A stretch of 64,000 nt of DNA, from the NCBI RefSeq assembly GCF_015482775.1, contig NZ_CP058214.1:2284501-2348500 (forward strand), in the 5' to 3' direction. This DNA is from Kaustia mangrovi. Its GTDB lineage: Bacteria > Pseudomonadota > Alphaproteobacteria > Rhizobiales > Im1. The position numbers and the translations under genes are program-made. This document shows, in pieces, positions 55,429 through 64,000 of the stretch (the stretch's first letter is position 1; each line of letters begins with the position of its first letter). The notes beneath the pieces are model-generated. The model was not told where the DNA came from and ran no database searches. It was given only the letters and a program-made list of their open reading frames with translations.

Positions 55429-55527
55429 GCCGGCAGTCTCCCCCGAATTCTCAAGATGATTCTGGTCGACAGGACCGTTATAACCTATGATAGCATTAAT
55501 TAAAACAATCTATCGAAGATTGCAATC
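55429..55527. promoter_or_regulatory. Divergent promoter between glycosyltransferase and exporter genes
   Basis: About 100 bp, AT-rich from 55480 to 55520 with TTATAACC, TATGATAG and ATTAATTAAAA, against a GC-rich background. It likely promotes the leftward glycosyltransferase and the rightward kpsM-like gene. Confidence 0.5.
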
Positions 55528-56334
55528 ATGACAGACAGCCTTCTCGCGCCAGGAACGCTGCGCCACGGCTTCGCCACCCAGCTTTCGGTGGTGTGGGCGC
55601 TCGTCTTCAAGGACTACAAGATCCGGCTCGGCCACAGCCGCCTGGGCATCGTCTGGGCCCTCGGCGAGCCGATCATGCACGTCGTGGTGCTGTCGCTCAT
55701 CTGGCTCGTCATGAAACGCGACGCGATCCTCGGCGTGCCGCTCGCCTTCTTCCTCGGCACCGGCGTCTTGTTCACGCTGCTCATCCAGAAGGCGCTCAAC
55801 ACGATCCCCCAGGCGATCAACGCCAGCCGGTCGCTCCTCGACTATCCCCAGGTGAAACCGTTCGACTGCCTTCTGGCCAGGTTCATCCTGGAAGCGACCT
55901 TCCTGTGCCTGTCCGGCGCGCTTCTCTTCGCGGTGGAGATATGGCTCGGCGACTATGTCCCGCCCGTTCCCGATCCGCTCCGCTTCTGCCTCCTTCTGGG
56001 TCTCGCCTGGTGCATCGCATTGGGCATCGGCCTGGGGATCGGCGTCTATGCGACGCTCTATCCGGCGGTCGGCCGGATCGCGGGGCTTGCCGGGCGCCCG
56101 CTGATGCCGTTGTCGGCGGCCTTCTACCCCGCAAGCCACCTGCCCGGCGAGTTCCGCGAGATCCTGAGCTGGAACCCGGTCCTGCAGATCGTGGAGCTGT
56201 CGCGCGTCTTCCTGTTCGACACCAAGCCCTTTCCCGAGCTCGACATGGGCTATGTGTCGCTATGGGCCGCCGCCTCTCTCTCGCTCGGCCTGATCGCCGT
56301 CCACGCCAACCGATACGAGCTGGTGAGGCGATGA
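55528..56334 (+). CDS. Polysaccharide ABC exporter permease (KpsM/Wzm type)
   Basis: 268 residues with about six membrane helices. RLGHSRLGIVWALGEPIMHVVVLSLIW is the classical ABC-2 start of capsule and O-antigen exporters. It exports a lipid-linked polysaccharide together with the ATPase encoded by the next, ATGA-overlapping gene. Its position beside rml genes suggests a rhamnose-containing polymer. Confidence 0.9.
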   Translation: MTDSLLAPGTLRHGFATQLSVVWALVFKDYKIRLGHSRLGIVWALGEPIMHVVVLSLIWLVMKRDAILGVPLAFFLGTGVLFTLLIQKALNTIPQAINASRSLLDYPQVKPFDCLLARFILEATFLCLSGALLFAVEIWLGDYVPPVPDPLRFCLLLGLAWCIALGIGLGIGVYATLYPAVGRIAGLAGRPLMPLSAAFYPASHLPGEFREILSWNPVLQIVELSRVFLFDTKPFPELDMGYVSLWAAASLSLGLIAVHANRYELVRR

Positions 56335-57002
56335 TCCGCTTCCACGGGGTCTCGAAATACTTCCCGACGAAGCGCGGCCGCCATTATGTCGTGCGCGATG
56401 TCTCGCTGGAGATTCCCGACCATGTGAATGTCGGCGTCCTTGGCCGCAACGGCGCGGGCAAGACGACGCTGATGCGGCTGATCGCCGGCGTGGATATTCC
56501 CAACAAGGGCCGGATCGAGCGCCATGGCCGGCTGTCGTGGCCGATGGGCATCGCGCAAGGCATGCAGGGCGCGATGACCGGCCGCGAAAACGCCCGCTTC
56601 GTCTGCCGTATCCAGGGCATTGCGCGAGACGCCATCCCGGAGAAGCTGGACTTCGTGCGCGGCTTCGCCGAGCTCGGAGACTATTTCGACATGCCGGTGT
56701 CGACCTATTCCTCCGGCATGCGGGCCCGGCTGAACTTCGCCGTCTCCATGGTCGTCGATTTCGACTGCTACATCATCGACGAGCTGACCGCCGTGGGCGA
56801 CCTCGCCTTCGCGCAGAAGAGCCGCAAGATGTTCAAGGACCGGCGCGACCGGGCGAGCTTCATCAAGGTCTCCCACAATCTCAAGGAACTGGCCAGCGAC
56901 TGCGATGCGGGCCTGCTTCTCGACAGGGGCACCCTGACCTATTTCGCCGATATCGCGGAGGCCATCGCCGCCTATCGCACGCTCACCCGCCAAAGCGCCT
57001 GA
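56331..57002 (+). CDS. Polysaccharide ABC exporter ATPase (KpsT/Wzt type)
   Basis: 223 residues. Walker A is GRNGAGKTT, the signature region YSSGMRARLNFAVSM and Walker B CYIIDELTAVGD follow the KpsT pattern, which has a modified signature motif. There is no C-terminal extra domain as in Wzt with a carbohydrate-binding module, so it fits KpsT rather than Wzt. It overlaps the permease by four bases and is followed seven bases later by the KpsE-like gene. Confidence 0.92.
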   Translation: MIRFHGVSKYFPTKRGRHYVVRDVSLEIPDHVNVGVLGRNGAGKTTLMRLIAGVDIPNKGRIERHGRLSWPMGIAQGMQGAMTGRENARFVCRIQGIARDAIPEKLDFVRGFAELGDYFDMPVSTYSSGMRARLNFAVSMVVDFDCYIIDELTAVGDLAFAQKSRKMFKDRRDRASFIKVSHNLKELASDCDAGLLLDRGTLTYFADIAEAIAAYRTLTRQSA

Positions 57003-57009
57003 GGCCCGG

Positions 57010-58161
57010 ATGCTCCAGAAGATACAAGCCCCCCCGACGATCCTCGAGCGGGTGCCCCTCGACCCGGCCCGCCTGGTCCACAACCTCACCAACGCCGTGC
57101 TTTTCATAGCCATCGTCGTCGTGCCGGTGCTCGTGATCGCGGCCTACGAGACCCTCATCGCGTCCGACCGCTACGAGAGCACCGCCACGATGATCATCAC
57201 CGAGGAGCGGCCGGCCGCCACGAGCGCCATAGACCTGTCGCTGCTCGGCCTTCCCAACTCCGCCGCCGACAAGGACGCCCTGGTGGTGCAGGCCTATGCG
57301 GAATCGGGCGACATGCTGACCTATCTCGACAGGACGCTCGGCATACGCGCCCACTATGCCGACGGCAGCATCGACACGATCTCGCGGCTGTCGAGCGACG
57401 CGTCCTTCGAGGACTTCCTGAGCTATTTCAACGACTATCTCACGGTGAGCTACGACAGCGAATCGAAGCTCCTCACCATCGCCGTCCAGGCCTTCGACGC
57501 CGCTTTCGCCAAGGCCGTTCTCGATGCCACGATCGCCCGGTCCCAGGAATTCATCGACCGGCTGAACGACCAGGTGTCCGGCGAGCAGATCCGGTTCTTC
57601 GAGAACGAGCTGGCGCGTGCCGAAACCAAGCTGAGATCGGCCAAGGCCGAGCTCGTCCGCTTCCAGCAGGACAACCGCATCTATTCGACGGAAGGCGAGG
57701 GCGAGACCATCATGAGCACCATCACGGGGCTCGAGCAGGAGCTCGCGCGCACGCGCTCCGAACTCTCCGCGAAGCTCACCGTGCTGCCCGAATCCTCCCC
57801 CCAAATCCAGTCTCTCGAGACCCGGATCGCCGCGCTGGAGAAGCAGATTGCCCAGGAGAAACAGCGTCTGTCGGGCACCGGCGGCCAGTCGCTGAGCGAG
57901 ATCGATTCGCGGTTCCGCGAGATCCAGCTCAATCTGGAGTTCCTTTCCAATGCCTACAAATCGACGCTCAGCGCGCTCGAACAGGCGCGCATCGAGGCCT
58001 CGCGCAAGCTGAAATTCCTCATCGTCGTGACGACACCGTCCATCGCCGACGAATCGGAATACCCCGACCGTCCCTACATCGTCGCCACGGCGACGCTCAT
58101 CTGCCTCATGGTCTTCGGCATCGTCTCGCTCGTCATCGCGATCATCCGCGAACATGCCTGA
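57010..58161 (+). CDS. Capsule export inner-membrane chain protein (KpsE/CtrB/Wzz-like)
   Basis: 383 residues. Membrane segments near both ends (about 30-52 and 355-378) flank a large periplasmic part with coiled-coil-forming heptads (ETKLRSAKAELVRFQQDN, LEKQIAQEKQRL). This is the layout of polysaccharide co-polymerases and KpsE-type exporter partners. It regulates chain length or couples the ABC exporter to the outer membrane. Its stop overlaps the end of the next gene on the other strand by 20 bases. Confidence 0.88.
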   Translation: MLQKIQAPPTILERVPLDPARLVHNLTNAVLFIAIVVVPVLVIAAYETLIASDRYESTATMIITEERPAATSAIDLSLLGLPNSAADKDALVVQAYAESGDMLTYLDRTLGIRAHYADGSIDTISRLSSDASFEDFLSYFNDYLTVSYDSESKLLTIAVQAFDAAFAKAVLDATIARSQEFIDRLNDQVSGEQIRFFENELARAETKLRSAKAELVRFQQDNRIYSTEGEGETIMSTITGLEQELARTRSELSAKLTVLPESSPQIQSLETRIAALEKQIAQEKQRLSGTGGQSLSEIDSRFREIQLNLEFLSNAYKSTLSALEQARIEASRKLKFLIVVTTPSIADESEYPDRPYIVATATLICLMVFGIVSLVIAIIREHA

Positions 58162-59170
58162 GCGAGGACCCGAGCGCCTCCTCCCACAGGGCGCGCGCCC
58201 TGTGAGGATCGCCGATGCGGCGCGCGAGCGCGACACCGTTCTCCGCCAGGCGCCGTGCGCCCGCCGGATCGGCGATGAGGCCTTCCAGAGCCGTCAGCCA
58301 CTCGCGCGGATCGTCGCCGGCAAGAAGACCGTCCACACCCGGCGAGACGATATCGGCATAGGGCGCCCGCGCGCTGTAGAGCCCGGCGGCACCGACGGCG
58401 GCATGGTCGAGCAGCTTGGTCGCCGACCGGGCGCCGTTGAAGGGCGTGTCGCGCAAGGGGGCGAGCGCCACATGGAACCGCTCCGCCTTCAGCACCCGCT
58501 TGAAGAGGGGCCATGGCAGGGGGCGGCGGTTGCGGACAGTGCCGAGCGCCTTCAGCCGGGCCGGCAGGTGGCGCCCGAGGAACGTCGCGATCTCGATACG
58601 GGGATGGCGGCGGCTGAGCGCCTCGAGGGCCGGCGCGATGGCCTCCAGATCGCCGACATGGCTGCGCGTGCCGAGACAGGCGATGCGCGGCCGCCCGGAG
58701 AGACTGTCGAAATGGTCGAAGGCCTCGCAGGCCATCAGGAGCGAGGGCGGCACGACGAGCGTGCGCCTGGGGCCGAACTGATCGGCGACCGTCCGGTTCG
58801 GCGCGACGATCACGGGATCGCGGCGAAGGATCCAGTCGAGCCGGCCGGCGGCGGCCTCGAGCCGCGCGGCATAGTCGGCGGGCAGGCCGGAGCCCCGAAG
58901 GGCGGGTCCGTAAAGCAGATCGTCGACGACATAGAAGAAGCGCCCTGGCGCGGCGCGCTCGACGGCCCTGCAGTCGGCGCGCGTCATATGGCGCACGAGG
59001 ATGACGGCATCGTCGCCGGCGGTGAAGCTGAAGGGGCCTGCGCGGCGGATGAGCGGGTCCCGCCCGGGCGATGCGCCGAGCGGTTTCAGGACATAGAAAT
59101 CGGCTGTCGGGATGACGGCCCGTTCGCCGGCCATGACGGCCGCCAGACGGGCCTTGGTCCAGTCCCCCAT
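58142..59170 (-). CDS. Glycosyltransferase, GT4/GT-B-like
   Basis: 342 residues, no membrane helix. RIACLGTRSHVGDLEAI and the C-terminal segment SPGVDGLLAGDDPREWLTALEGLIADPAGARRLAENGVALA match the nucleotide-sugar half of GT-B glycosyltransferases. The N-terminal half is divergent. It lies at the end of the capsule cluster and convergent with the kpsE-like gene, so it probably adds a further sugar to the same polymer. Acceptor and donor are unknown. Confidence 0.75.
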   Translation of the reverse strand: MGDWTKARLAAVMAGERAVIPTADFYVLKPLGASPGRDPLIRRAGPFSFTAGDDAVILVRHMTRADCRAVERAAPGRFFYVVDDLLYGPALRGSGLPADYAARLEAAAGRLDWILRRDPVIVAPNRTVADQFGPRRTLVVPPSLLMACEAFDHFDSLSGRPRIACLGTRSHVGDLEAIAPALEALSRRHPRIEIATFLGRHLPARLKALGTVRNRRPLPWPLFKRVLKAERFHVALAPLRDTPFNGARSATKLLDHAAVGAAGLYSARAPYADIVSPGVDGLLAGDDPREWLTALEGLIADPAGARRLAENGVALARRIGDPHRARALWEEALGSSLRHVRG

Positions 59171-59210
59171 TGCCCCCGTTCCGCGCCGGCTGCGAACCGC
59201 CGGCAGCTAT

Positions 59211-59387
59211 TCAGCGCCCGCTCTTGCCGCTGGCGGGCCTGGCCGGTGTCCCGTTGCCGGTCTCGAGCATGCGCAGCATGTGCAGCACCTCGCGGACTTC
59301 CGGGCTCACCTGTTCGCTCTCCTGACCGCCCTTGCCCCGTCGGTCCGAGCGCCCGTCACTGGCCATTGTCAACTCCACACCAATCAT
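59211..59387 (-). CDS. Small hypothetical protein
   Basis: 58 residues, no recognised family. AGGAG lies eight bases ahead of the ATG at 59387 (on the minus strand). The middle (VSPEVREVLHMLRMLET) predicts one amphipathic helix, and both ends are Gly/Ser/Arg-rich and probably disordered. It is downstream of no obvious partner and may be a leader or a regulatory peptide. Confidence 0.5.
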   Translation of the reverse strand: MIGVELTMASDGRSDRRGKGGQESEQVSPEVREVLHMLRMLETGNGTPARPASGKSGR

Positions 59388-59708
59388 AGCTTCCACTCCT
59401 GGCCGCTCCGGTCAGTATCGCCCGGGCACGGTTAAACAACATGTAAACATGAAGTTTCTGAACGCCATACCCCCCTTCCGTTCATCCACCGGTCATCCTC
59501 GACGACGATCATGGGGTCCGCACGGACGGGCGGGACGGCGCCGGGCGGAGCGGTTAGACCCGCTTCATGGCGAAATTGGGATCGGGCGGCCACGCCTCCG
59601 GCCGTGGTCAACGCGGCGTTAACGGCGCGCACGGAATAGCCGGGATGTGTATGGTGTTTGCCGTTACGTGACCTTGTGCCTGCGACAACAACACCGTGGG
59701 GTTCTTCC
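59388..59708. other. Gene-free stretch before the cytochrome genes
   Basis: About 320 bp that includes the promoter of the small gene (left part, with GTTAAACAACATGTAAACATG) and that of the cytochrome c' gene (right part). A direct repeat of ACATG is visible near 59440. No gene or structured RNA was recognised. Confidence 0.5.
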
Positions 59709-60179
59709 ATGTTTTCGAAACGACTGACCGTACCGGCCGCGCTCTGCGCCCTGATCCTCGGCCTGGCTGTGGGGAGCCACGCGCCAAGCGCCCAGGATGC
59801 AGATCCCATCAAGGCCCGCGAGGACGCCATGAAGGCGATCGGCAAGCAGATGGGCGCGCTCGCCGCCATCGTGAAGGGCGAGAGCGCGTTCTCCGGCCCT
59901 GCCGTGGAGCAGGCCGCAAACGAGATCGACATGCAGCTCAAGACCGCCCGCGATCTCTTCCCCGAGGGCTCCACCTCGCCCGACAGCCGCGCAAAGCCCG
60001 AGATCTGGGAGACGCCCGACGACTTCATGGCGAAGATGGACGATGCGGAGGCCGCGGCCGCCAAGCTGGCAGACGTCGGCGCCAATGGCGACGAGGGCGC
60101 GTTCCGCCAGGCCTTCATGGGGCTCGGCGGCACATGCAAGGCCTGCCACGAGAAATACCGCAAGCCCGAAGACAGCTGA
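59709..60179 (+). CDS. Cytochrome c' family protein
   Basis: 156 residues. A signal peptide (about 1-24, ending AHAPSAQ-like) leads into a four-helix bundle typical of cytochrome c'/c-556, with the haem motif CKACHEKYR at the very C-terminus (about 147-155) as in that family. It may bind NO or carry electrons in the periplasm. It is followed 67 bp downstream by a dihaem cytochrome, probably co-transcribed. Confidence 0.9.
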   Translation: MFSKRLTVPAALCALILGLAVGSHAPSAQDADPIKAREDAMKAIGKQMGALAAIVKGESAFSGPAVEQAANEIDMQLKTARDLFPEGSTSPDSRAKPEIWETPDDFMAKMDDAEAAAAKLADVGANGDEGAFRQAFMGLGGTCKACHEKYRKPEDS

Positions 60180-60246
60180 TCGACAACGCATCTGGAACAG
60201 CCCGGCGCCGGTGGCCTTCCGCCGGCGCCGGCTGCATCGTGTTCTC

Positions 60247-61140
60247 ATGAGACTGCTGATCGCCGCACTCGTCCTGGTCGCCGCCGCCGCGGGCGGCCTC
60301 TACTGGCTCGCCACGCCCGACGCGTTGCCCGCGGACCGGCTTCCCGACCACGTCGCCGACCCCGGCAATGGCCGCGTTATGTTCGACGCCGGCGGCTGCA
60401 TCACCTGCCACAAGCCCGGCCCCGATGTGGCCGGTGCCGATGCGGGCCTGCCCGCGGGCGGCGCACCGCTGGAGACCCCCGTCGGCACCTTCTATCCGCC
60501 CAATCTGACGCCCGACAGGGAGACCGGCATCGGTGGCTGGAGCGATGCCGACTTCGTCAACGCCATGACGCGCGGCATCGCGCCCGGCGGCGTCCACCTC
60601 TTCCCGGCCTTTCCCTATACCTCCTACCGCAACATGCGGATGGAGGACCTCATCGACCTCAAGGCCTATCTCGACAGCCTGACCCCTGTGAAGAACGCGG
60701 CGCCGCCCGTCGACGCGCCGCTCGGCCTCCTCAGGGTCGGGCTCGGCCTGTGGCAGGGACTCGCCTTCGCCGAGCCGGCCTTCGCGCCGGACCCCGACCG
60801 GTCGGCGCGCTGGAACCGCGGCGCCTATCTCGTCAACGGGCCGGGCCATTGCGGCCAGTGCCACACGCCGCGCAACGCGCTGATGGTCATGGATGCGAGA
60901 CGCTTTCTCGCCGGCGGGCCGCATCCCGAGGGTGAGGGGCGCGTGCCGAGCCTGCGCGGGCTGATCGCGCGCGGCAAGTACAAGGATGCCGACGATCTGG
61001 CGTCCGCGCTGCAATATGGCGAGCTATTCGGCTATGACGGCCTGTCGAGCGGCGGCATGGGCGCCGTCCAGACCAATTTGTCGAAGCTGCCGGAAACGGA
61101 TATCAAGGCGATCGCGGACTATCTCGCATCGCTCCAGTGA
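60247..61140 (+). CDS. Dihaem cytochrome c
   Basis: 297 residues. An N-terminal hydrophobic segment may be a signal peptide or a membrane anchor. Two haem motifs are present, CITCH (about 56) and CGQCH (about 207), each followed by a distal Met-like region. Such proteins pass electrons between dehydrogenases and terminal oxidases. It accompanies the cytochrome c' gene, and no dehydrogenase partner is encoded beside it. Confidence 0.88.
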   Translation: MRLLIAALVLVAAAAGGLYWLATPDALPADRLPDHVADPGNGRVMFDAGGCITCHKPGPDVAGADAGLPAGGAPLETPVGTFYPPNLTPDRETGIGGWSDADFVNAMTRGIAPGGVHLFPAFPYTSYRNMRMEDLIDLKAYLDSLTPVKNAAPPVDAPLGLLRVGLGLWQGLAFAEPAFAPDPDRSARWNRGAYLVNGPGHCGQCHTPRNALMVMDARRFLAGGPHPEGEGRVPSLRGLIARGKYKDADDLASALQYGELFGYDGLSSGGMGAVQTNLSKLPETDIKAIADYLASLQ

Positions 61141-61204
61141 TGCCCGGGGCCCCGCATCATCGCAAACGTATCCACTTCACGCCCAACGGGGGAAGGACCA
61201 TTCC

Positions 61205-61555
61205 ATGACAGTGCAGCGAATCGACGTCGGCGACCGCATGAGCCAGGCCGTGATCCATGGCGACACGGTCTACACCGCCGGCCAGGTCGCGCTCGGCGCC
61301 AAGGGCCAGCCGGTGGCCGACCAGACGAGGGATATCCTGGAGCGCATCGATGCGCTTCTCGCCAAGGCCGGCACCGACAAGTCGAAACTCGTCTCCGCCA
61401 CGATCTGGATCAGCGACATGACGACCTTCGACGAGATGAACGCGGTCTGGGACGCCTGGGTCTCCCCCGGCAACACACCGGGCCGCGCCTGCGTCGAGGC
61501 CCGCCTCGCCTCCCCGGAATTCACCGTCGAGATCGCGGTGATCGCGGCGAAGTGA
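61205..61555 (+). CDS. RidA-family reactive-intermediate deaminase
   Basis: 116 residues, a single RidA domain of normal length. VYTAGQVALGAKGQPV, GTDKSKLVSATIWISDM and the conserved Arg in PGRACVEARLA with the Glu of VEIAVIA suggest an active deaminase that hydrolyses imine/enamine intermediates. GGGGGAAGG precedes the ATG. It lies next to the dehydrogenase at the window end, with which it could share iminium chemistry. Confidence 0.9.
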   Translation: MTVQRIDVGDRMSQAVIHGDTVYTAGQVALGAKGQPVADQTRDILERIDALLAKAGTDKSKLVSATIWISDMTTFDEMNAVWDAWVSPGNTPGRACVEARLASPEFTVEIAVIAAK

Positions 61556-61585
61556 CCGGCGGAGTGCAAGGCTAGCTGATTCACA

Positions 61586-61727
61586 CCCCCTCACCCGGCG
61601 CCTTGTGGCGCCACCCACACCCCGCGAGGGGAGAGGGATTTCATACCGCAGCGTCCGGTCCTTTCCCTCTCCCCTCGCGGGAGAGGGAGGGGCCCGTCGC
61701 CGTCAAGGCGATGGGAGGGTGAGGGGG
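61586..61727. repeat. Nested inverted repeat between convergent genes
   Basis: An outer pair CCCCCTCACCC/GGGTGAGGGGG (61586-61596, 61717-61727) encloses an inner perfect 17-bp pair beginning CCGCGAGGGGAGAGGGA (61622-61638, 61664-61680). Such extragenic palindromes recur in alphaproteobacteria. Here it probably serves as a bidirectional terminator between ridA and the dehydrogenase. Confidence 0.65.
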
Positions 61728-61736
61728 GCTTCCCCC

Positions 61737-64000
61737 TCACGCCCTCAGGCGCTCATTGTCCGGATCGAAGGGCGATTCCGGGAGCACCGTCACACGATGG
61801 CGGTCGCCCAGAATGTCGATCTCGAGCTCGTTGCCGATCTCCGCCTCTTCCGGGCGCAGCATGGCGAGCGCCAGGCTCTTGTCGAGCCGCCAGCCATAGC
61901 CGCCCGACGTGGCACGCCCGACGAGATCGCCATTGCGGTAGATCGCCTCGTTGCCGCGGGCGTCCGCGCCGTCGATATCGTGCACCTCCAGCGTCGCGAA
62001 CTGCCAGTCGAAGCCCTTCTGCTGGCGCTCCACCAGCGCGTCGCGGCCGATGAAATCGCCCTTGTTCAGGTGCACGAAGCGGTCGAGCCCCGATTCGAGC
62101 GCGGCATATTCGATGGACAGCTCGCGCGGGATGAGCCGGTAGGACTTCTCCAGCCTCATGGCATCCATCGCGCGGATGCCGAAGGGCTTCAGGTCGAACT
62201 CCGCGCCCGCCGCCATGAGCAGGTCGAAGATCGTGTTCTGCATCTCGATGGGGTGATGCAGCTCCCAGCCGAGCTCGCCCACGAAGTTCACCCGGATCGC
62301 GCGCGCCGAGGCCGGGCCGATATTGATCCACTTGCCCGTCAGCCACTTGAAGCTGTCGTTGGAGAGATCCGCATCGGTGACCTTCTGGAGCACGTCGCGC
62401 GCATGGGGCCCGGCGAGCACCAGCACGCCGTACTGGCTCGTCACCTTCTGCAGGTCGACGCTGCGGTCTTCCGGCAGGTTCTTCTTCAGATAGTCGAAAT
62501 CGTGCCGCTCGAAGGCGCCGGCGGAAACCAGATAGAACTGCTGCGGGCCCTCGCGGAAGATCGTGAACTCCGAGCGCACGCCGCCATACTTGGTGAGCAT
62601 GTGGGTCAGCGCGATGCGGCCCGGCTTCTTCGGGATGCGGTTGGCGACCAGCCGGTCGAGCCAGGCTTCCGCCCCCGGCCCGGAGACCTCGAACTTGGAG
62701 AAGGCCGACATGTCGAGCAGCCCCGCCTTCTCGTGAACGTGGCGCGCCTCGCGGCCGACCATGTCGAAATAGTTCGACCGGCGGAAGCTGTAGCGCTCGC
62801 GGATCGGCTCGTCCTGCCTTTGGGGCGGATGGTTCTCGTTCAGGATCACGTCGGGCTTGCCGAGCTCGGCCTCGGTCAAGGCATAGCCCTCCGGCGCGAA
62901 CCAGTTGGGCCGCTCCCAGCCATAGACGGAGCCGAACACCGCGCCGAGCGCCTTCATGCGGTCATAGCAGGGCGCGCGCTTGAGCGGCCGGCCCGCCGCG
63001 CGCTCCTCGTCCGGATAATGGACGGTGAAGACGTTGGCATAGGCCTCCTCGTTCTTCTCCTTGAGGTAGCCGCGCGAGGCGTAAGGCCCGAAGCGGCGCG
63101 GATCGACGCCCATCATGTCGATGGACGGCTCGCCCTCCACGATCCATTCGGCGAGCTGCCAGCCGGCGCCGCCGGCCGCCGTCACGCCGAAGGAATGGCC
63201 CTCGTTCAGCCAGAAATTCTTCAGGTCCCAGGCCGGCCCGATGATCGGCGAGCCGTCCGGCGTATAGGCGATGGCGCCGTTATAGATCTTCTTGATGCCC
63301 ACCTCGCCGAAGGCCGGCACGCGGGCGATGGCGGCCTCCACATAGGGCATAAGCCGTTCCAGATCCTCCTGGAAGAGCTCGTATTCGGAGCTCTCCGACG
63401 GCCCGTCCACATAGCAGCAGGGCGCACCCTTCTCGTAGGGCCCGAGCAGCAGCCCCTTGGCCTCCTCGCGCATATAGTAGGAGGCGTCGGACTCGCGAAG
63501 CACGCCCATCTCCGGCAGGCCCTCGGCGTGGCGCCTGACGATCTCGGGATGGGGCTCGGTGACGATATACTGGTGCTCCACGGGGATCACCGGAATGTCG
63601 AGCCCGACCATCTCGCCGGTGTGGCGCGCGAAGTTGCCGGTGGCGGAGACGACGTGCTCGCAGGCGATGTCGCCCTTGTCGGTGCGCACCACCCATTCGC
63701 CGTTCGGCTGCTGCTCGATGGCCGTCACGGCCGTGTTGCGGTAGATCTCCGCGCCGCGCGAGCGCGCGCCCTTGGCGAGCGCCTGGGTGAGGTCGGCGGG
63801 CTGGACATAGCCGTCGTCGGGATGCTGGATCGCGCCGATCAGGTCGTCGGTCTCGCACAGCGGCCAGATCTCCCTGACCTCCTCCGGCGTCAGCACGCGC
63901 ACATCGACGCCGATCGTCTTGGCGACGCCGACATAGTACATGTACTCGTCCCAGCGGTCCTTCGTGCAGGCGAGCCTGATGTTGGAGACCCGGGAGAAGC
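61737..64000 (-). CDS. FAD-dependent dimethylglycine/sarcosine dehydrogenase-like protein, 5' end beyond window
   Basis: About 755 codons are visible; the frame continues upstream of the apparent ATG at 63941 (the read-through sequence NIRLACTKDRWDEY fits the family), so the protein starts beyond the window. The N-terminal part is a DAO-type FAD oxidoreductase (VVSATGNFARHTGEMVGLDIPV, GSPIIGPAWDLKNFWLNEGHSFGVT), and the C-terminal half is a GcvT/aminomethyltransferase domain (GRIALTHMLTKYGGVRSEFTI). It demethylates dimethylglycine or a related amine and passes the C1 unit to tetrahydrofolate. The RidA neighbour fits iminium intermediates. Confidence 0.88.
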   Translation of the reverse strand, partial: FSRVSNIRLACTKDRWDEYMYYVGVAKTIGVDVRVLTPEEVREIWPLCETDDLIGAIQHPDDGYVQPADLTQALAKGARSRGAEIYRNTAVTAIEQQPNGEWVVRTDKGDIACEHVVSATGNFARHTGEMVGLDIPVIPVEHQYIVTEPHPEIVRRHAEGLPEMGVLRESDASYYMREEAKGLLLGPYEKGAPCCYVDGPSESSEYELFQEDLERLMPYVEAAIARVPAFGEVGIKKIYNGAIAYTPDGSPIIGPAWDLKNFWLNEGHSFGVTAAGGAGWQLAEWIVEGEPSIDMMGVDPRRFGPYASRGYLKEKNEEAYANVFTVHYPDEERAAGRPLKRAPCYDRMKALGAVFGSVYGWERPNWFAPEGYALTEAELGKPDVILNENHPPQRQDEPIRERYSFRRSNYFDMVGREARHVHEKAGLLDMSAFSKFEVSGPGAEAWLDRLVANRIPKKPGRIALTHMLTKYGGVRSEFTIFREGPQQFYLVSAGAFERHDFDYLKKNLPEDRSVDLQKVTSQYGVLVLAGPHARDVLQKVTDADLSNDSFKWLTGKWINIGPASARAIRVNFVGELGWELHHPIEMQNTIFDLLMAAGAEFDLKPFGIRAMDAMRLEKSYRLIPRELSIEYAALESGLDRFVHLNKGDFIGRDALVERQQKGFDWQFATLEVHDIDGADARGNEAIYRNGDLVGRATSGGYGWRLDKSLALAMLRPEEAEIGNELEIDILGDRHRVTVLPESPFDPDNERLRA

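Overview
The window is about 67% GC, densely packed with genes, and looks like a chromosome segment from an alphaproteobacterium, most likely of the Hyphomicrobiales. Supporting points are the codon use, the aerobic box route for benzoyl-CoA, a TAXI-type TRAP transporter, a dimethylglycine dehydrogenase-like protein and a short repeat ending in CTAGAGCGC/GCGCTCTAG of the kind common in that order. The genus cannot be fixed from the sequence alone.

Layout. 0-1.1 kb: end-truncated glycerophosphodiester phosphodiesterase-like gene. 1.2-20.7 kb: a large acyl-CoA catabolic region around an IclR regulator, with a hotdog thioesterase, enoyl-CoA hydratase/isomerase, two acyl-CoA dehydrogenases (one AidB-like), a thiolase / HMG-CoA-synthase-like / DUF35 trio, a family III CoA-transferase, an IpdAB-like family I CoA-transferase pair, a TAXI-TRAP transporter and a PaaK-like AMP ligase. 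Together they look like uptake, CoA activation, beta-oxidation and possibly ring opening of an unidentified, perhaps alicyclic, carboxylic acid. The IclR promoter and the thiolase promoter share a long operator-like element. 20.8-29.2 kb: mixed housekeeping and accessory genes (lipoate ligase-like, RND efflux pair, DUF488, group III truncated haemoglobin, small membrane protein, ispG).

29.3-45.1 kb: a complete aerobic benzoyl-CoA (box) cluster. A livJHMGF-type ABC importer runs leftward. A divergent unit runs rightward: DUF4863, benzoate-CoA ligase, alpha/beta hydrolase, semialdehyde dehydrogenase, DUF309, boxC, boxB, boxA, a thioesterase and the BoxR/BzdR-type regulator. Five copies or near-copies of the 14-bp palindrome TGCATTATAATGCA lie in exactly the three promoter regions of this cluster and are the probable BoxR operators.

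45.2-47.6 kb: small conserved protein, the repeat element, a rifamycin ADP-ribosyltransferase (arr), tRNA-Arg(CCU) and an orphan ferredoxin-like gene. 47.6-59.2 kb: surface polysaccharide genes, with dTDP-rhamnose synthesis (rmlA, D, B, C), a ManC-like protein with a degenerate N-terminus, a very large two-domain glycosyltransferase with N-terminal repeats, a KpsM/KpsT/KpsE-type exporter and a second glycosyltransferase. 59.2-64 kb: small hypothetical protein, cytochrome c' and dihaem cytochrome c, RidA, and an edge-truncated FAD/GcvT-domain dehydrogenase.

No CRISPR array, rRNA, transposase, integrase or phage gene was recognised. All functional calls rest on reading motifs and gene context, with no database search.
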